Of a stretch of 64,000 nucleotides of DNA, positions 58,590 to 64,000 are shown piece by piece. The notes beneath the pieces were generated by a model. The model did no database searches. It saw nothing but the letters and a program-made list of their open reading frames with translations, and had not been told where the DNA came from. The stretch's first letter is position 1, and every line of letters starts with the position of its first letter. Both the position numbers and the translations under genes were made by a program. The stretch is from Trochalopteron elliotii (taxonomy: Eukaryota; Chordata; Aves; Passeriformes; Leiothrichidae): positions 7,741,933 to 7,805,932 of the forward strand of contig JANPWX010000008.1 in NCBI GenBank assembly GCA_024734555.1, given 5' to 3'.

Positions 58590-61500
58590 TGAATTCATTC
58601 ACTGTGTTTCCTGAATTAATACCCCCTGAGGTATGTAACATGTTTCTGTTCTAGGATTTAACTAAAAAAAGTTGCAACAATTGACAGAATTAGATGTTTA
58701 CCCTTGTCTTTATCATACAAAACTCAGTATGGATTATTTCTTTCAAATGTGGCATCACATCACAGGTTTTGTGCTGGTTTTTATTCACACATTCCTTCCC
58801 ACACTTTTCATTAACAATGTCTGCCCAGACACTGAATTTTTAAATGCCAATATACCTTCAGATTCCATTTTTCAGATGGCAGTACACAGAAGAAGCTTAA
58901 ATTCCACAACCCTGACCCTGCCATGATCCTTTTTCAATGACCATAACAAAATGTAAAACTTAGTGATTTATATTAAGATAATATTTCCTCCTTTCAAAGC
59001 AGAAAACTTTTTTCTCAACTCCAGACATCCAAGCACACCTTTGTTAGCATTTTTCTTCCAGGCTTTCTGCTCACCTTTCAGAAACAATGGGAGGAAGAAA
59101 AGAGAAAGAAAAGGAAAGAAAAAACAGCTAGATTAAGTCTTCTAAAACTTCTCCTAGCTATATACGTTTCTTCTGCTTTATATATGAGGACTGAGCTTGG
59201 AGCAAGTTTCTAATGCTAATTTATAAATCCTTGAAATACGGGGTTTAGAACAGAATGCTAATATAACTAACTACAGATATGCTTGCAGGCACTGCTATAA
59301 TGAAAGAAATAATTACATCAATAAAATTATATTAGTCTGACATTAACAATTTGCCCAAGCAAACAATTCCAAATGACTAACAAGCACTATAAATATGACT
59401 GCTGTCATAAATCAAAGCTATCCATGACCTGAGTTCATGCAGCTCCTTGGAAAAATATAAAAAGAAAGTATCATTAGCAATATTAGGAATTTCATTAAAT
59501 AGACATTTAAAAACTTTGTCTGGTTCCGAAAATTTAGTTGCTTTTACTCATGCTTGTAAGAGTAAAAGCAAAAAAGAAATCCAAAAAACCAAAAAACAGT
59601 CTAATATCTCTTTGATTGTAGTTATTTCTGAACATAGGAAATTATAGTAGCATTATTAGCTTTGTGGAACAATTTAATCTACACATTACAACATCCAGTT
59701 TCTCCCATCAACTAATACAGTTTTTTGTGATAGTAGTTTTCTGTTTCTTAAAGATATTTTTCTCTCCATATTCTTTCAGGTATTGAAAAAAAATAGTTGA
59801 AATACCTTGAGTAACTTTTGCATATGAATGCTTTTGTAAAATCAGAAATACAGATTCAAAAGTTGAGAATCCACAGATTTTTCTGTCCACACCCATTAAA
59901 AAGTCTACCTTCTACATAGATGCAGGATTTTATTTTGTTAGTCTGGTTTAAACTAGAAACAAAACTCTTAGAGCTAAATCTGTAAATTTGCTAGAGCATG
60001 TCCCAGGAATAGGAATATAGAAAATTCCTTATACATTTAGAAACTGATTTGCTAAGTATAAGCTTGTGAACAAGTCTCAGCATGGGTTAAATGGTCACCT
60101 TTCCCCAAAAAAAGACATGGCTACCAATGAGCTAGTGAGCTAAGAGAGGATTTCTTTTCCAACTTGACCTAAGAAAGCAAGCACCATCACATTAAAAAAG
60201 CTAGCAAATAAAATAAATCTCAAATCAAAAGCCGAATACGTTTTCATAAATACTTGTCACTGCCAGTAACACCTGCCAAGGTAGGAGAATATTTTGTTGA
60301 GTGAAGAGGATAGTTTCTGTTGGAAAATACGGCAACATTCTGTAGACACTACCAAACAATTTACAATATTTCTCTTGGAGTATTCTCTAATGTGCTGTAT
60401 TGATGATATGATGAGCTGCTATAAAGTAAAGCTTAAAAATATAATTAAATTCATAAGTATTTCTCAATAGTTTCTGAAGGACTCAATATTTTCCAAGCAG
60501 TTATTAGAATAGAAGCACAATGAGTTTTTCATAATCCTGCCCTTCTCTTATGGATTGCTCTCAATTCCAGTGCACTTAATTTGTGTAATGCATGGTGATG
60601 ATCTACGATATGGAGCATCATCTCAAGCAGAACTAGTGAACTCTTTTTTTTTTTCATTTTGAGTAGTGCATCCAGAGGGAAACATACAAGCAAAATAAAG
60701 AGCTTTGGCATGCAAAGCATGTTGCTACAGTAAATTGATGTGTTAAATTATATTGACAATCCCCCTCACCCTGATAAATATCTTGCTGACCTGCACCACT
60801 ATTACGTAACAGACCATTGCCATGCACAGCCATTAACACAGCTATCTAACCTAAATATTACCTTCTTCTCTTACAAGTACATCAAATTTTCTGCCAGTAC
60901 AAGGGTAGCAGAGCTTGAACTAGAAAGGCCAATGTATTGAAGCGGTAGACAACTATATCCTGTTGAAAAGCTCTAAGGACAAGTTCAAGAAAGAGAAAAA
61001 TTTCAAAACAGGTCTTATGTCAGGTAATCATTTACAGCACTGTCATACTAATGGCTACAGAAAAGCAGGGGAGCAGTGACAATAGGTGCATTCATCTTGC
61101 TACAATGCTGGAAAAGCTCCACCTGTATCCCCCTGCACTCTGTCTCCTGCTGCCCCCTGACAAGTGCATCCCATGACAGTGGATCTGATAGTGGAGACAT
61201 TACCAATCTGTCATCCCTTCTTCCTGAAAGGCACCTTCACTGCAAATAATGACTAAAGGAGAGCAAGAAACTACCTCTGGCCTCCAGCCACATACAGGTT
61301 TCTTTCTTATGATGCTAAATTCACAGTCAGCTACTGAATGGCTCTAAGGAAAAGATAAAGCAACTTAAAACTCATTTTGCCAGTTAAGCAGATATATATG
61401 TATATATATATAAATGTGTATAAAATACATTTGCACTTCCACAATAGTTTTGTAAATATTTGCAATCTTAAACTCTTATGGTAATTCACAGTAGCAAGAC

Positions 61501-61975
61501 AACTCTTGTTAGTAATGACCCTCATAATTAATATGGCCAAAAATTACTCTGGCAAAAAAGGTTCCTCACATCCTTTTAAATTTCATGGTAGTCATGGGAC
61601 TAATACAGTTAAAAGCTATTCATACCTGTTTTCTACCAAACACTGTAAGCAGATTTTCAGGATTGTGTCATTTCCCTTTGTCTACATCTAAAATGAAGTA
61701 GAATCATGAAAGCTTTCCGTTTTCATGTGACATCACGATCCAAAAATGCTGAAGCAAAACAAAAACCAGATCTACTTTGGGCTGAAAACACTGAAGAGAG
61801 TCACAATCAGTTGAAAAATCTGGCTCTTAATCCTTTTTTCTTTGTTAAGAAAGGAGGCAATATCTGCACTTGTATTCTTTTTTTAAAAAAGGCCATTGCC
61901 AAGTTTTCCTGTAATTTTGAGATGTTTTTGCAGCAATTATTGCAATATGAGTGATACAATAAATTTTGATAAGAT
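58590..61975. other. Non-coding stretch
   Basis: AT-rich unique sequence with a purine tract at about 59,089-59,125 and an AT repeat near 61.4 kb. Short chance ORFs only. Confidence 0.4.
61392..61412. repeat. (TA)n microsatellite with ATGTA interruption
   Basis: Alternating TA with one G interruption over about 21 bases. Confidence 0.88.
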
Positions 61976-61984
61976 TTGGAAAAT

Positions 61985-62310
61985 TTACTCCTTCCTATCT
62001 TTGTGATTTTTTTTTAACAATACATCTTTTGTTGTGCTTTTGCAATCTCATAAAATTTTACGGACAAGTTATTTATTACAGCAAAGTTTTCCTTGGGGAT
62101 TTCTATTGGTATGAGGTCTATAAATGGATATAAGATGAGGGAGAATGTTCATTGTCATGATAGTGTATTTTCCCCATAATGATAATAATAATCTGTCCCA
62201 TCTGTCTAAATCTAATCTAATAGTGTTTATGAGTGGTTGAAGGCGTATTTTAATTAAGTCTTGTAGTTGCACTGGTATATATTTTAGCCCCTTCAGGGAT
62301 CATTTACATT
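61985..62310 (-). mobile_element. L1-clade LINE relic (reverse transcriptase carboxy-terminal part)
   Basis: On the minus strand the frame ending at 62,069 encodes, in order, KYIPVQLQDLIKI, RLQPLINTIRLDLDRW, LLSLWGKYTIMTMNILPHLI and SIYRPHTN. This is the segment that follows the catalytic domain in L1-clade LINEs, where a KYLG-like motif, then a LI..I..DL..W helix, then LSLWGRI..IKMN.LP is standard. The window's copy has lost about two residues of KYLGI. Downstream of the stop the similarity fades, and no ORF1, endonuclease or poly-A tail is visible, so it is a short dead relic. Birds carry almost no L1, so an ancient inherited copy is most likely. The alignment is by eye. Confidence 0.7.
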
Positions 62311-62314
62311 TCCA

Positions 62315-64000
62315 ATTTTCAATATAGGATATGTAACCACTACATCATGTGGGAAGCAGCCTGGGCTTGAAGCAGTTAATTTTGCAGCAGGATGTGGATC
62401 TATAAGCCAATTAAAACAAATATTTCTGGAAGAACAGAGGTTCATTGTTCATACCCCAGAAGATGTTTTAATCTGTCATGAGTCAAATAGCCAAGGTAAA
62501 ATGTGAACAAGTATTACGTTTTTATGCTGTTTCCATTCCAACAGGGAAGTTATTTCATAGAGCTGTATTTTGTAAAAATGGATTTTTAAGCAGATCCTTT
62601 TCTTTCGTAAATCCATTGAAGCTCCTTACCTAAAACATACTGTCATAATATTTCTCATAGTCCTTGCAAACTTCAGCTGTAATCCTAACAGGATGGGCTG
62701 TATTCTAACAATACAGATCAAATCTACTAGATTAAAACTACATGAAAGCAAGGCAGTTACCTTAAAAATAAGAGTCTTAGCTTTTGAAGGAAATTCCTAA
62801 TCTTTAGACTGCCTAGGCCAATATATAGATAAAAAGCACACTTGAGGGCACCCTCAAAGCTGATATGACATTTCTAGTGTCCAACCTGCTCACTCAAGCT
62901 TACAATGAATCTTTACATTTGCACTTCCATCAATGATAGCAATTTAAAAACTGCTGACTCTTTCAGTCCTGAGTTACCTCCATAAGGACATATGGAGTGG
63001 TTGTTCAACTTCCAAATTTTATAAAGGATGCTGATTACACATGTACAGAACTTAGATTTAGATCCTTAACTTGTACTCTATTGAAGTGACCTGAGCTTTA
63101 TTCACATGCAGGCACTCCACACATTCCATACAAAACCATAAACCTACTCTTCAGCCATTCCTCTTTGTCAATCCCAAAATTTAGGTGGGTGTGTGTATAT
63201 ATATGTATACACAAGTAAAATAAGTGCGTATATATTATTTAATTTTAATAATATCGGAAGTCACACAGACTATGGAGATAAGAGTAGCTTACAACTTTTA
63301 TATTAAAAATAATATTCTACTGAAATCACTCAGGAACACTGAGTGTAACTATCAGAACTAACCTTGTCTGTGCAATTATAAATCAGATGTCTGGCCCAAA
63401 TCAGTCACTACATTGGTTCTGCAGTCAGTAGAGACACTTGTGCCACTGCAAAGATGCCTCATGCCAGCTGAAATAAATGCTCATATGGGTTAGATTGGCC
63501 TCTTAGATACTTCTACAGCTCTGCTGACTTTCTAAGCAAGTCTCTGAAGTGAAGTTAAATGGGGAAGTCAAGTTGGATAGAACAATCAAGGACTAGGTTT
63601 GACTGCCTTTGGAAGGAAATGATGGATGTATGGAAGCAGTAATAAATCACTCCTTCTGAAGTCCATAGGAACTTTCCTATGGACCTGAGCAAGAGTCAGA
63701 TATCCCTCCCACTCTTACTATGTCCATTGATGTCCTTTTATATGCCTATTCACCTATGCATGCTTTTACACCCTTTAAGAACATTCAAAACATGGAAAAT
63801 TTGTGCTGTACATTCAGTCAAAGTACTATAGCACATATTTACTGACAGCTAAATGCTGTCTTTCAGGTTTTTTTCATTTGCTTATTTTCTTGCCCTCACT
63901 TTAAGGCATAGGAAACGCTGTCATAAAACAACATCTAATTAGTGTGCAAGTGCAAAAATTATTGAAAAAGCTCTAGTTCTACCAGAGAAACAGATGAATC
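62315..64000. other. Non-coding stretch to window end
   Basis: AT-rich unique sequence; nothing recognised except a short GT/TA repeat near 63.19 kb. Confidence 0.4.
63187..63210. repeat. (GT)n(TA)n compound microsatellite
   Basis: GGGTGTGTGTATATATATGTATAC-type compound repeat of about 24 bases. Confidence 0.88.

Noticed and set aside
1..64000. tRNA, rRNA, CRISPR array or bacterial or viral operon
   Set aside because: None was seen. Simple repeats are microsatellites, and direct repeats lack the spacing of a CRISPR array.

Overview
This window looks like vertebrate nuclear DNA from a bird, probably a songbird. Three things support that. The sequence is AT-rich, CpG-poor and has no operons or long ORFs. 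It carries several 3'-truncated CR1 LINE copies, the typical avian retroposon. It also has a solo LTR, bounded TG...CA with a 5-bp target duplication, whose sequence resembles the LTRs common in passerine genomes. The clade assignment rests on remembered repeat families, not on a database search.

Most of the window is intronic or intergenic. I recognise no complete gene and cannot name any gene. The ORFs found are mostly chance ORFs in AT-rich DNA or shadows of CR1 sequence. A few open segments have good splice signals and are listed as low-confidence candidate exons: minus strand near 2.5, 6.2, 26.3, 34.4, 38.4, 46.6 and 55.0 kb, and plus strand near 34.7 and 37.4 kb. Two of the minus-strand segments (34.4 and 26.3 kb) are hydrophobic and join in compatible phase. 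The second ends in a stop codon followed closely by AATAAA, so they could be the last two exons of a membrane-protein gene, or a coincidence.

The best-supported features are mobile elements. CR1 3' ends lie on the plus strand near 1.65-1.95, 11.4-11.7, 39.6-39.7, 42.2-42.3 and 51.4-51.5 kb, and a longer minus-strand copy lies at 55.2-55.8 kb. A minus-strand solo LTR of an endogenous retrovirus occupies 23,263-23,809 and contains a 15-bp tandem array. A minus-strand relic near 62.0-62.3 kb reads as the carboxy-terminal part of an L1-clade reverse transcriptase, which is unusual in a bird. A second, weaker L1-like ORF lies at 28.3-28.7 kb. Other repeats include a recent perfect 69-bp tandem duplication near 37.8 kb, several microsatellites and homopolymers, and an ancient amniote repeat near 35.9 kb.

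Two stretches look regulatory rather than coding: a repeat-free, complex block at about 16.0-16.9 kb with a palindromic homeodomain-type site, and a perfect CRE palindrome at 19,029. No tRNA, rRNA, CRISPR array or prokaryotic feature was seen. I found no convincing undescribed system; the L1-clade relic and the unassigned spliced ORFs are the items most worth checking.
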